A DNA stretch of 64,000 nucleotides from Sabellastarte sp. h YS-2021 (GCA_964017235.1 OZ024929.1:23557464-23621463), one strand, 5' to 3'; positions 22,349 to 33,872 are shown, counted from the stretch's first letter. Numbers and translations: made by a program. The notes: generated from the sequence alone by a model not told the origin.

Positions 22349-23300
22349 CTAGGGGAGTTTTTTGATGATTTTAGCTACCTGATCTTCTGAAACAGAGGAA
22401 AAAGCTGAGAAAACAGGAGGTGTGGGATCAGAGTCAGTGTATTGAGGGGGATTAGAGTTGGCGAAGGATTGACGAATGTTTGTGACTTTTTCTGTGAAAA
22501 ATTCAACAAATTTGTTAGCTAAAAGTTGAGGAGAATTTACTGAGGGAAGTACCTTTGCAGCAGATCTGTGGAGTACGTCGTTTAAAGTTTGCCAAAGTTT
22601 CTGAGGATTGTCTTGGTTGTCATGAATTCTGGATTTGAGGAAGTCAGATTTCGCTTTCATGCAGATTTTATTATACATATGAACCTTTTTGATATATTGT
22701 GATCTGTTGAAACTGGATTTGTTTTTGCGCCAAAGGCGTTCAAAGAGACGTTTTGTTTCTTTTGCCGCAATAACACTGTCATTTACCCACCCAGGGATAT
22801 ATTTGGACCTGACGTGTCTAGTGATGGAAGGAGCATGTTTGTCAATGAGAGTTGTTAGAGTGGAGTGGTACTGTGAGTACAAGGCATCAGAATTATTTTT
22901 GGGATCAACAATAAGTTCAGATGAGAGAAGATCCTTTCTCATGGCTTCCATATTGATTTTATGGTATTTTCTGAGAGTGACTGTGTCTCCAGAGATTCGT
23001 CTTTGGGGGGTGATATTGGCCTTGAATGTTATGGAGAAATGATCGGAGAAGGCCTCGGTGGCATGGATGTGTGAAATGTTGTCGTATCTAGATTTGGTAA
23101 GAACTAAGTGAATGGTATGTCCGAGGATGTGGGTAGGAAAATTTACCTTTTGAAGGAGGTCAAAGGACCTTAAAAGAGCACGAAATTTTTTTGAGTCGTT
23201 GGAATTTGTGTCCATGTGAATGTTAAAGTCACCGATGATTACCAAATTGTCTGTAGTAGGGTAGATATTTTCGAGAAGTGCATTAAACTGTTCATAGAAG
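22349..23300 (-). pseudogene. LINE ORF2 part 2: endonuclease C-terminal part and linker
   Basis: VIIGDFNIH (the GDFN endonuclease motif), FSDHFSITF (the SDH motif with catalytic His) and a ~200-residue linker with WVNDSVIAAKETKRLFERLW, a pattern common between endonuclease and RT in CR1 elements. It ends at TAG in a six-A run near 22,350. With one A fewer the frame continues as NSPSKSCSLDPWPT into the RT. Confidence 0.85.
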
Positions 23301-23763
23301 GTTGCAGGGCTGGTTGATGGGGGTTTGTAACATTGAGAAACAGGCAGGATTCGTTTTGTAAGGAGATTTTAATAAGGAGGTTTTCAAAAGAGGAATAAGT
23401 ATCTGTAGGTATGCGGCTGGTTTGCAGTTCATTTTTCACCAGGAAAGCTACTCTGCCACCCCATCGTGACTCCCTTGGTCGGTGAAAAAGGGTATGACCC
23501 TGTGGGGAGATATCGCTGAGATACGCCTGTGAAGCGTCTGGGCGAATCCAGGTTTCTGACATGGCAAACACATCTGTATTATTGCCCAAGATAAACTTTT
23601 GTATGGATGAGTATTTGTTTGAGAGGGATCTAACATTGGCAAAAGAGAAATTTATGCAATCAGGAGGACCTGGGTTTGGATTAATGTCACCAGCTAGTAG
23701 TAGAAGTGTAAGGAGGCTGAGAGGTGGAAGTTTCGATGGAATATGGATGTTCTTTTTGAACAA
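23239..23763 (-). pseudogene. LINE ORF2 part 1: 2A-like motif and endonuclease N-terminal part
   Basis: The frame begins with a basic and hydrophobic leader, then LLLLAGDINPNPGP (residues ~20-33), then the APE-endonuclease start: FANVRSLSNK, DVFAMSETW (catalytic Glu of the SETW motif) and GGRVAFLVKN. It ends by frameshift: one base is missing in the AATGTTACAAAC segment near 23,330, after which the reading continues in the next frame as YKPPSTSPATFYEQF into VIIGDFNIHMD. Confidence 0.85.
23665..23691 (-). other. 2A-like ribosome-skipping motif GDINPNPGP
   Basis: Residues 25-33 of the ORF2 leader. 2A-like sequences at the N-terminus of ORF2 are known in CR1-type elements. The usual pattern is D-x-E-x-NPGP; here the Glu position is Asn, so activity is uncertain. 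It follows a hydrophobic Leu run, also typical of such leaders. Confidence 0.6.
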
Positions 23764-23841
23764 AAAATGTAGGCAGGAGGCGGTTGGTGTACGTTGAGGT
23801 TGAAAGAAACTGACAACTGGGGGACAGACAATCTGAGTGCT

Positions 23842-24437
23842 GCCGGTGTAACGCGAGATAATGACTCCCCTCTATTTCTGACTCCTCTCCTTTGATCTTT
23901 TGGGGGAGTCATTATCTTGCAAACAACATTTGTCCCCCCAAACAATAGGATTTAGGGGGGTTAGAATATTGTTTGCAAGATACTCACCCCCCCATTCAGA
24001 AACTGACTCCCCTCTATTGTTTCTGCACCTATTCAATTGGGGGCAAGTGGGGAGGGGGTGGTGTTATTGTCTCTCAACTTGTATAGGCTCAAGTACACTT
24101 TGAGTTAATCAGTGAGATATCTTCACTTCTCCAGCTGATTTACTTAATGAGAGCAATTGGGGGGGGGGGGGGGGGGGGGGCTGAGCATTCATAAATCCTT
24201 GCTGGTAGTTTGTATCTAGCTCCATAATTATTCTCTCAATATCAAAACACACCTGAGTACACAACCCCACCAATATGTGCTTTAATGACACTCAATGAAG
24301 TGGGAAGTGGGGGGGGGGTGGGGGGTAAAGGGGAGGCATAATCTTGCAGGGGGGATCAGAATATTTCAACCCCCCTTGCAAGATACTGACCCCCCAGTCA
24401 GTAATCTAGGGGAGTCATTATCTCGCGCTACACCGGC
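23842..24437. mobile_element. 596-bp TIR element, hairpin-rich
   Basis: The inverted ends are 30 bp with one mismatch: GCCGGTGTA(A/G)CGCGAGATAA... at 23,842-23,871 and its complement at 24,408-24,437. Inside, AGATAATGACTCCCC and its complement recur (near 23,905 and 24,330-24,420), with GTTTGCAAGATACTCACCC-like repeats and a poly-G run (24,160-24,180). No coding capacity. It abuts the 5' end of the LINE. The target duplication could not be identified. Confidence 0.7.
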
Positions 24438-25260
24438 CAGGAGGGGTCCAAGGTCAAATCTGTAGGTTGATTTAAGTCCCAAAGAAGCTTACCCCCCAAT
24501 GAAGATATTCCTCATATTTGGTGAACCTAGCTGGTGTAGTTTTCATCAGAGAGCGTTAATGTTGAAAATCTCTACGCGCGACGGCAGCAGCGTAGCGAAC
24601 GCTAAACTAAAGTATCCACCGGAGGCAATTAGTACATATCTTCTAAACCTTGAAAAATTGTCCCAACCTTAAACTCAAACTAAATCTGCTGCTGTGCGGG
24701 AGTTTTAGGTAATCTTTTCCTGAAGGTTCTGTTGAAGGTTTGTTACATCCACAAATGAAATATGCCTAGAATTGCACAGTATTTGAAATACTGTTCAAAA
24801 ATGCCAAACTTGAAGTGAATATAATTCTTATTACTGGGACTTTAAGGTAACGTTATTGTATGGCACTTATCAATGGCCGGTTACATACACATGTAAAATT
24901 TGAATGAAATCTCTGACATTATTTTCAGTATACTCTATGGAAAAACATGAAACCTTAAACTTGACATAACTTTTTTATATATATGTGGGAGTTTAAAGAT
25001 CACCTTAAAATAGAGCACACTTTGAAATCAGTTACAATCACATGCCAAATTTGAATTGGATCCATCAAGCCATTTTTTAGATACTGTCTGGAAACGAAAA
25101 AACTTAAACTCAATATAAGTATGTTACCACAGGGAGTTTAAGGTCATCTTACAATGGGGCACACCTTGAGGATCACTTACATGTACATGTCAAATTTGAA
25201 TTTAATCTGGCAAGCCATTGTTGAGATACTGTCAGCAATACAAAGTGTGACGACAGACGA
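24438..25260 (+). repeat. Resumed C repeat, element end and D-type repeats
   Basis: AGGAGGGGTCCAAGGTCAAA resumes the C monomer. A GC-rich end follows (AATCTCTACGCGCGACGGCAG, then AAAGTATCCACCGG at ~24,610). D-type units with GGGA(C/G)TTTAAGGT and CAAATTTGAAT continue to about 25,260. Confidence 0.5.
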
Positions 25261-26026
25261 CGCCACAAGATAAAAGGACAAAGCAATCCCTATATGCCAC
25301 GCACCATAACTGCTGGTGACACAATAACTGTTGTGCAAAAATTTTAAAAAGATAGCTGTTACAACTTACATGGCTCTCAAGAAAAACCAAATGCTCTATT
25401 TGAAACACACACTGACATTATTTTGATAACAAAACAAAAGAGTTATGTAATATGACCTCAATTAATGATTCAACAGCACTTACAGAATGACAAGTATGCA
25501 CCATGTGCACAAAAGTATCACATTTTAAACAACACTCCTGTGTAATCATTGATGATAGCAAAGACTACAAAAACCATAGTTTGTTATATCAGGATCTTCC
25601 TGAATCAGAAAATGACTGATAAAAAGCACATTTATCTCAAAATTAAACAAAGATAAAAATGTACATAACTTTATTTATACAAGCAAGAAAAAAGCATTTA
25701 ATTCACTCCTGAACATCATCTCTTTTTGGGCCCATGTAACTATTCAGCCCAGTAAAAAAACAGTAAAATGTTAACATTTTAAATTAATTTTTCCAAGTGT
25801 TTTAATGAAAAACGGACCACATAAAAATATGTAGCATCCATTTGTACTTGTGTTCAAACTTATTTAACCATCACTAAAAGAATTTTTCACATAAACCATA
25901 GATAGTTTGATCTAAGTAAGTGATCCAGGAATATGAAATTGTGGAGTTGGAGCAAGATTAAATTCAAATCATAAATATGCTAAAAAGAAATTTTTCAATT
26001 TGCTTAGGAAACAATTATCTACTTAC
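25261..26026. other. No recognisable feature
   Basis: AT-rich, apparently unique sequence. No frame above 60 codons, no repeat and no convincing splice pair. Possibly intron of the minus-strand gene suggested by the exon at 26,027. Confidence 0.3.
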
Positions 26027-26086
26027 ATACAGCTGTTGCTGGCTGCTGTCAAGAACATCAACTTCAATTACTTCAGTATATGACTT
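26027..26086 (-). CDS. Orphan 60-bp exon candidate (minus strand)
   Basis: On the minus strand a GTGATTTCAG acceptor and a TAT|GTAAGTAG donor bound exactly 60 bases, open in one frame as KSYTEVIEVDVLDSSQQQLY. The donor is near-consensus. The length is a multiple of three, so the exon could be skipped without a frame change. I do not recognise the peptide. No sister exon is certain, because the flanks are AT-rich and unique. A chance match of splice signals remains possible. Confidence 0.35.
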
Positions 26087-26089
26087 CTG

Positions 26090-27069
26090 AAATCACAAAA
26101 GGCAACTTGTTAAAGAAAAAAAAGCAATGTTTGAACTGACTTCATACAGATCAGGTCACAGAACATCTCAATGAACTAAGTAAAATAAGACAAAATTAAT
26201 AATAACTTATATTTTATCAAAGTTTCTGTGAAAACAAAAACGCCAAATATGTGTAAAAGTGGTTTTTAATTATCAACTTGCAAAAAATAGCATCTTCACT
26301 GCACAAATCAGTAGTGTTGCAAAAATGTTTGTAGAAGTTCTGTACATGACTCATATTCTGCCCCCCCCCCCCAAAAAAAAAATAATTTTGGTTCAAAAGT
26401 ATGAAATTCAGACTCCACAAAACATTTAGAAATCACCATGCATGCACTATCACAAAGGATCCTATTCTCGTCCATCTATAACACTTTTGTCTCATTGAGT
26501 GTATGGTGAAATTACCCGAAATATCTAGGGTTAAAACATTCAACGAAAATGGCAAAAGTTTATGATAGATTTCTGTATTTTTATTGGTTTTGAAAAAGTT
26601 GGTTCAATGATGGAACTAGATCAAAGTTTTCTAACTTAATACCACACATCGAAACAAAAATTTAAATGATTTTGCAGCACTACAAATCAGATAACACCAC
26701 TATCATGGTGGTAATCTCCTGTCATGTTTCAAGCAAAAAGTCGAAGTAGTGGGATTTTTAAGCAAGGGCCACTTAATTATCCAGATCTGTAACATTTACA
26801 GTATTTTCCCATTCAAACAAAATTTTGGGGAGGCCATTTTTCCACCCCCAAGATTTAGTGGGAGGCCAATTTTTCATGAGGCCAATTTTCTAGGTGGCCA
26901 ATTTTTTTCAAATGAAACCAAAAATGTTGTTTTCACATTCAAAATTACTAGGACCAATAAGAGAAATATAAGGCCTTTTTAGTATGATGACCCAACTTGA
27001 ACTTGAAGCAGGCGTCAAAGGTCAAATTCTTCACTTGCAAAAGATTTGCAGGCCATGATTTATTATGTA
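26090..27069. other. No gene; short GGCCAATTTTT repeats
   Basis: At 26,830-26,910 the word AGGCCAATTTTT (or GGCCATTTTT) occurs four times at 22-30 bp spacing. A C10/A9 homopolymer pair is at 26,362-26,380. A C-type fragment (AAAGGTCAAATTC) is near 27,020. Confidence 0.35.
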
Positions 27070-27580
27070 CGGAAGCCTATAAGGGTCATGTAGGAGAACT
27101 ATTTTTTTTAAATTTCGACTTTTATAACTCAAAATTTTGACTTTTAAACTCGAAATTTCAACTTACAAACTCAAAATTTCGACTTTTAAACTCGAAATTT
27201 TGACTTTCAAACTGGAAATTTTGACTTACAAACTCAAAATTTGGACATTTAAGCTCGAAATTTCGACTTTGTAACTCAAAATTTTGACTTTCAAGTTACA
27301 AAATTACAAAAAGTTTGAAAGTCGAACTTTCGAGTTTGAAAGTCAAAGTTTTGAGTTCCAAAATTGAAATTTTGAGTTTGTAAGTCGAAATTTTGAGTTT
27401 GAAAGTCAAAATTTTGAGTTACAAAATCAAAATTTCAAGTTTGTAAGTCAAAATTTTGAGTTACAAAGTCGAAATTTTGAGTTTTAAAGTCAAAATTTTG
27501 AGTTTGAAAGTTCAAGTTTCGAGTTATAAAAGTTGAAATTTCAAGAAATATTTCTCATACATGACCCTTATAGGCTTCTG
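27070..27580. mobile_element. Foldback element with 20-bp repeat arms, TA-flanked
   Basis: Ends GAAGCCTATAAGGGTCATGT and its complement are inverted over ~24 bp with one mismatch, flanked by TA at 27,068-27,069 and 27,581-27,582. Each ~220-bp arm is an array of ~20-bp units (ACTCGAAATTTCGACTTTTA-like). The left arm is the approximate complement of the right arm, meeting near 27,300-27,315. It could form a very long stem as DNA or RNA. TA flanks suggest a Tc1/mariner-type MITE, but arm content is unlike typical examples. Confidence 0.75.
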
Positions 27581-27582
27581 TA

Positions 27583-28035
27583 ATTCTGAGTTGTTTGTGT
27601 CACATTTTGAACCTCTAGAACTAATGACTAGAGAAAAAGGCCTTCAGGCCTTGGACATCCTCCAAAGACACGCAGAAATGAGTTTTCATTATTACAGTAG
27701 TCATATTTCTTAATACGGCAAAAAATGTCCTCTATGGGATAAAACATGTCCCAAAAACACAATGGGAACATTTTTGAGACATTTGAAGTAAGCCGTGGGT
27801 GGTGTACTTCAAAAAAATTGTTTTTGATCATGTGACCTTCATAAAGGTCAAAGGTCAAATTTAAGCATGCAGAAAAATTTTCCCACGCCTAAGGTATATA
27901 ACTGCCAAATATGGTTTGAAACCTTCCAATAATAAGGGAGATATTCAAGGGAGACCATAATGCGGCGGCGGTGGCGGCGGCGAGGAAACTGAGGTGAAAA
28001 CAAATAAGCGCCCTTTCAGGGACGCTTAATTAAGG
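27583..28035 (+). repeat. Dispersed repeat with GC run and hairpin end
   Basis: C-like words (AAAGGTCAAATTTAAGC; CCAATAATAAGGGAGATATT) are followed by GCGGCGGCGGTGGCGGCGG, GTGAAAACAAATAAG and the hairpin AAGCGCCC-TTTCA-GGGACGCTT at 28,006-28,027. The same end structure occurs at 16,474-16,553 and partly at 52,694-52,735. Confidence 0.55.
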
Positions 28036-28572
28036 GAGATGTAAGATTTTACTATGATGACCCCAATTTGGCTTTAAAGATCGATACAGCGGCCATTTTG
28101 TTCTAAAAGCAAGGTAAAACTATATACTCTCAGGCAAGTTTCTTAAAATTAAATGTACATCTTGTGTAAATCTGTTAAAGCTATCTGCATTATCTTAAGA
28201 TTAAATATCTCACTTAATTTTGAAAAATCAACTATGGTGGCTGTTTTTTTGTTGTTTTTTTGTTTTTGTTTTTTTCTAATGCTCAAATCTTTTACAGACA
28301 TATGGTTTCATAGCCATAGACATTTGATAGACAAAATTCTAAAATGAACATTTTATTTATTATGGCTTGCCCATTTCACAAAATTGCCAATCTATCTTAC
28401 GCAGTAAAGTATAATTTTCATGAAGAAATAATTAAAAGGAAGAAACTTTACATGGCAATTACAACTTTAAAAAATATTGTCTTAACAGAAAGTCTATAAA
28501 TATGTCTACATAAAATACCATGATTCTGACTCTTCCATGTGAATAACATTAAAAAAAAAAAAACTACATATA
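28036..28572. other. No gene; AT-rich
   Basis: It contains GTTTTTTT-type runs at 28,240-28,275 and an A12 run near 28,552. No feature could be supported. Confidence 0.3.
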
Positions 28573-28897
28573 GTGGCTTTCTACCAGTAAACGCCCGCCT
28601 ACCAGTGAACGCCCACCGTATATTTCTTTGTTGGAGGTCAAGGACAAATGCTTCTATTTGTTTACTAAATGGGCGTTCACTGGTATTTCCGTTTTGCGGC
28701 GAAAACGGCCGATAATAGAGATAAATTATTCAAATAAAAAAGCTTTGAAATGAATGTGACAACATGCACCTCATTTATTAATTGTAGTGTACATCATTTG
28801 ACAATCTGTTGGTAGAAGAATAAAATATAAAGCTGTCAATATAATTTAAATTCAATATGTTAACTTCAGCATGGGCGTTTACTGGTAGAATGCCACT
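28573..28897. mobile_element. 325-bp MITE, TA target duplication, doubled TIR motif
   Basis: TA at 28,571-28,572 and 28,898-28,899. The ends GTGGC(T/A)TTCT then ACCAGTAAACGCCC are inverted repeats of 24 bp with one mismatch. On the left the 14-bp motif is directly repeated after a 4-bp spacer (ACCAGTGAACGCCC). A third, inverted copy is at ~28,672-28,688. No coding capacity. Confidence 0.85.
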
Positions 28898-29316
28898 ACG
28901 CAGTAAAATTGTTGTCTTTTTAAACTTCCATAAAACAAATTATAAGATCTATTAAAAACATTATTTAGGAAAGATTTTATCAGATTTTCATATCCAATGT
29001 CATCTGAATCCAACACCAGTTCTGCTGTACTGTAAAGCACGAAGATAATTAACTCACTATTATTGAATTAACAATGTCCGTCCTTTGTACTGTACAATAC
29101 TGCTCTGAGAAAACCTATTATCGCCAATTATATATCACCATATTTTAATGACCCAAGAATGACATCTTGCAATTGGCATAATATTTTATAGGATTCTATA
29201 CTATCAACTTACTGTCATGGTAAAATATCCCAAATCTTCTTAATTAAAGAATAGAACAAAGAAACCTGATTTCACTGGTAACAAAAAAAACAACAGTCCT
29301 TAAGAATGCACAATCG
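28898..29316. other. No confident feature
   Basis: AT-rich. A 47-bp minus-strand segment at 29,054-29,100 is flanked by TTTTCTCAG and GTGAGTTA, but coding support is minimal (see rejected list). Confidence 0.25.
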
Positions 29317-29938
29317 GTATCGAGACAATTCGCCCCAATGTCCAACTCGCCCCATTTAAGAAAAAGACAACTCGCCCCATATCAAGTTTTAGTACCAAAA
29401 TCTAAAGCTCAGTGGTGTTACAATTACTCAATTAGGAAATCAAAAGGGAGGCTAGGTTTGGTCATTAGTTATGAATTGGCAATATATTATGAGCAGTGGT
29501 GGCATTCTTATATGTTTTTGCATTTCAATGCATTTCAATCATTTATAAGTGAACTTAATTTCAGAATTTTTATTTGAAATTTAAATGTATTTAAAAAACA
29601 CACTTAAGAATTTTCCTCAAAATGTGGCAAAATATAGAGACCAATTTTCAAAAAGAAAGACCAGGTTGAACTTAAACTAGAGATAGAATCAGTGGAATGA
29701 AGCATTTAATTAACTGACATGCTACTTCATCATATTTAACTATAATAATGAATTTATATAATATACTTTTTTATATTATAAGATTTATAAATAATGTAAT
29801 GAACTTCTTTTTATGTCATTTACTTAATTAGTGTTTGATACAAGTGTAAGTTGTTTTCTGGGACCAATAATAATATGGGGCAAGTTGTCCCGAATTTTCT
29901 GGGGCGAGTTGGTAGTTGGGGCGAGATGTCCTGTAAGC
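29317..29938. mobile_element. 622-bp TIR element with 9-bp target duplication
   Basis: GCACAATCG is duplicated at 29,308-29,316 and 29,939-29,947. The ~65-bp imperfect inverted ends each hold three copies of a CAACTCGCCCCA-like motif (left end copies near 29,326, 29,344 and 29,369). The interior is AT-rich and non-coding. A 9-bp duplication with long TIRs fits Mutator-like elements; this is inference. Confidence 0.8.
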
Positions 29939-29947
29939 GCACAATCG

Positions 29948-32900
29948 ACCATTTACCATTTTCTTTAATTTGATTGGTTAATTGGTCCCAACAGAAAGTA
30001 GCAGCAGTCACAAAATAGGGACAAAATTGATGAAGGGTCTTAGCCTGTTGTCAAGCTCAAAGTTAAAATTTGTCTTTATTGATTTTGGATTTTTCAACAC
30101 TGTATAGGCCATATCATGATGCGTATAGTTTTATAAGCAGAAGAAACCACTACATACACTTGGTCAAAGTTCTGTACTGTAAAAAAAATTAAACTGCTGA
30201 CCAACATGCAGCAAGCAACTACCAGCTTTCCCATTTGAGGTCAGGCTGAAATTTGAACTCTGATCTCAGAGGTGGGAGGCGAGTATGATATGACTGCACC
30301 ATGGTGACCCCTCCACTTTTGTTTCAAACTTTTTTGGGGATGTTTTAGGTGGGCCAATGGGCCCAAACTTACTGAATTAATCACTCTCTCCCAAGAACTC
30401 CACCAGGGTCCACTAAAATCACCATATTATTGACCTCTTGGAATCAACTCTCTCAAACCTCATACTAATAACTGGGAAAAGAGGATCTGTCAACCCCTGT
30501 TCCACCCACTTCACATTCCACCTTATCTGTGTGCAACTCTGACATTTCAGATATTACTCATAAAGTTGGTTTTAAAATAACAATATTTACATTTATACAG
30601 TACAAACTTGTGCCTGAAGCAAAGCCAGACAGTGAGCAACACTTTTCTGAACTTGGAGAAAAAAAAACAATATTGATTTGATTTAGTGACTCACTCTATG
30701 TGTGTGTAATGTATGTGTCTCAGTTTATTAGAATTGCCCATGTCAAATTCTGATGGACAGATAGCATTCTATGTAATTTATCTAGGAATTAATTTTTACA
30801 AAATCACTGGCCATAATTGAAAAGCAACAAGTAAGTTTGCAATATCTTTGACTTATATTTTATCCATACTGACACCCGTGACAAGTTTACTGTTACTAAT
30901 GGACGGCTGATCCCAGTTGTATTATATATACCCAGGACATTGACTCCAGCAGTAGGCATATTTCACAAGCATAATTTGCACAACCCAGATGTAAGATAAA
31001 ACACTATAAATATCATAAAAATTACTTAATTTTTAAAATTTGCTGCTACAATTTGCCATCATTATTTTGCAAATTATGGGTAATCCAATGAATCTGAATC
31101 CATAAATCATCCTACAGAGGTATCAACGATAAAAGTACAACAAAGTTTGTGCAACATGTCGGAGCTAGATGTTTAAAAATACTCTTTCAACAGCATTTTG
31201 GGACAAGGCAGCCCCCTACTTCTGCTTCTGCTACTCGCACTTCTACTCCTTACTCGTTACTGTAATTCTACTTGTTCTTCTGAATTTTGATTGCATGTGC
31301 TGCCACTTTTACCTTGAGCATTGGAATGCCAAAGATAACTCACAGACATTACAACCTCTGGAATGTGAAAGGAAGTGGTGGTCACATGACCTAGGTTCTG
31401 GACATATTTATAGATTTTACTTAATTGTGCTTCCCTACTTCATTTCCTAATAAGTTATGTCATGTAATCTAAGATCTATTGAACCCGTTTCCTGTGAACC
31501 ATGGTCAGCATTGTATTAAAACAGTTTTCCTTCCCAATAATACGCCTAATGTTTATATATTTTTGCATCACCTCAATAGTAAACTTAATCCATTGCTCAT
31601 CCATTCTAGTGCAATGTAGAAATACATACTCTGTTGTAATACTTATATTATTTCAAGGTTAACTTGCTTCATCATTTGTGTGTTTTGTACTGATTTACAC
31701 AAGTACCTATTCGGACAAATTTAGACTAAAGAGGACTGTGAAACCAGCAGTTGATGATGAAACAATGTTGCTCATGAATATTTATGAGTAAAATTTGTAA
31801 GTCCTTCCATAAATTTGAAGCAGTACATATAATATATCCATTTGCGCAAGCATGCATTCACTTATTCTTAAATTTGATTGGTTAATTATTCTCAATAGAA
31901 AGTAGCAGCAAGCATAAAAAATAAGATGGACAGATCTATAGTTTAGCCGGGGACTAGTTTCTACAAAAACACAGACCAGAATTGATTTTGTGTGTTTGGC
32001 TGTGTGTATGGCTCCACAGATGCTTCTTGGATTTGGGGATAGGTATTTAGCAGAACAAATACTAATTTGAATTCATGGACATTTATACAAATATATGTAT
32101 AATACTGTGATGCAAATAATTTTTATTGTACATTAGTGCATTAGCAAGTATTTACATAATTATCTTAGTTTCAATGTATTTTCCTTAGAATTTATGATTG
32201 CTAATAGCTGTGACAAGTGGGGACAGCATTTCGCCCATAAAAACACCAAAATGCAGTTTCGTGAGAACAAATATGCAGTGTGGTTTTATAAAAGTTGTCA
32301 GAATGAAAAGAGGTTCCTCAAACTATAAAATGACAATACCATCCTAAAATATATTTTGTGATAAATACAAATACATCCATAGAACTTGTCCTATGCAATA
32401 TAATTACAGCTGTTGTAAAGTGGACAGCATTTCGTCAATTATTTTATACTGTTCCCCAAAAAGTTACAAAGACTGTTAAATACTTTGCATGCAATAATTT
32501 AAGCTAAAGATCAATTCTTCTCATAGTATTCTAGGATATGATGAAGTTATAAATAGTATTTATATTGACCCCAGACAGAGCTTAGACAACATACATCTCT
32601 TTGCATCAGTCAGATGCAGTTTGTTTGGTATATTTTTCACTGACATATGAACTTCTTTATTAATCTTTATAATCCTGCATACTAAAAGTTCTAAAATCTT
32701 AGAAAAGTATCAAGACTTGGACACTTTTCTATGCTATAAAGCTCCTTCAGTGTCGCGGTAGATGTTAGTTTTAAATGAAGTTCAATAGAAATCGGCGAAT
32801 TCCTGTAACCTGCGAATCGCCGTCCCCCCTGTACTGTAACTGACAAATGGCTGACCCCGGAAGTAATTATGCACAGCATAATTATGTAACATGGCTTAGT

Positions 32901-33870
32901 GAAAAAGTATTTCATCACTTATAAATAATTTAAGTCTAACATTGTAAAATTGAAGTAATAAAACTGAATTCATTCTGACATAAAACTCCAAAAGAACTAT
33001 GGATGAGAGAGACCGATATAAACATATGAGAAAAATCCCCAATGGGGTCCCATATAGTTCTTGAGAATTCTTGTGCTGTTTTCTAGTAGATTGCCTATGA
33101 TGTCATGTGTGATGTCACAATAATTGCGTACTATATGTATATGTCTTATGTACAGTCAAAAATACTCTGTTTTTTTTTGTTTTTTTTTGTGTATGTGTGG
33201 GGGGAGGGGGTTCTCATTGTTTTCAACTACACTCACAATTATTATGTAATGTTTGATGTAACCAGTATGGCATGCTTGTGTTTCCCATTAAGTGTCTAGT
33301 CCATGCAGCTTTAATACAACGAGTCAATTTGGTAAGAATTGGTTTTATGAAGATTAAATTAATGAAAAAGGATTTGGTGTAGTTTAAGCACTTTCCCAAA
33401 TGACCAGCTAAACTTTAAAATGCCTCTATTTGGTAATTATCTAGATTTGGCTCCATGCAGTAATTAGCCTGGCCGTCTGATCATAATAAAGTTTTAACAT
33501 CAAATAAAAACTTTCATATTAAACCATTTATGTAACTAATATACAAATATTTTCCAATTCCTAAAATACAATATACATAGCGCTTATGTTCCATTTCAGA
33601 AAATTTATCTTGGGACCCCAGTTAATTTCAAAACTTTTATTGCACTCCAAAAGATGTGCGGTGTCCTGCTGCTTTATTGAATATCAACAAAGAAGTAAGT
33701 TGCTCGTTTAAAGTGTTTCAAGTTATGATTTATCCAAGATGTTCCTATGTGTTATTTGTTGTATATATTTATCATCCCACGTCTTTGATTGGAAGTGGTA
33801 CGGAAACGTTTAATATTAAAATATTCAATTATCGCTACGGCAATGCGCCTAAAACCCCGTTTGGTTTATG
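29948..33870. other. Long gene-poor stretch (apart from SINE remnant)
   Basis: AT-rich sequence with no tandem arrays, in contrast to its surroundings. Frames up to 93 codons (31,169-31,450 plus strand; Cys/Tyr-rich, hydrophobic) show no recognisable domain, splice context or repeats. A GTTTTTTTTTG tract is at ~33,170-33,190. Confidence 0.4.
30228..30312 (-). mobile_element. tRNA-derived SINE head, decayed
   Basis: On the minus strand the sequence reads TCACCATGGTGCAGTCATAT, then CTCGCCTCCCACCTCTGAG, then ATCAGAGTTCAAATTTC. GAGTTCAAATTTC matches a degenerate B box (GGTTCRANNCC) about 45 bp after a possible A box (TGGTGCAGT). It is not a functional tRNA: no acceptor pairing is clear. Confidence 0.4.
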
Positions 33871-33872
33871 TA

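Larger units (their letters stand above)
20642..23841 (-). mobile_element. CR1-like non-LTR retrotransposon (LINE), 5'-truncated
   Basis: On the minus strand the order is an endonuclease (APE type), a linker and a reverse transcriptase, then a short 3' region and a microsatellite tail of TTTAGA-type units (20,641-20,665). [24 protein letters not shown] and FYADDTQLY are typical of the CR1/Jockey group. The element starts only ~78 bp before the endonuclease frame, so ORF1 is missing. Three single-base indels (near 23,330, in an A run near 22,350, and at 21,765) break an otherwise open ORF2, so it is dead but not old. Confidence 0.9.

Noticed and set aside
22689-23042. 117-codon plus-strand frame
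   Set aside because: It lies antisense to the LINE endonuclease-linker region and has no independent support.
29054-29100. 47-bp minus-strand segment with TTTTCTCAG acceptor and GTGAGTTA donor
   Set aside because: Only one of three frames is open over 15 codons, which is expected by chance; there are no flanking exons.
31169-31450. 93-codon plus-strand hydrophobic frame
   Set aside because: Isolated, Cys/Tyr/Phe-rich composition, no homology that I recognise, no splice or promoter context.
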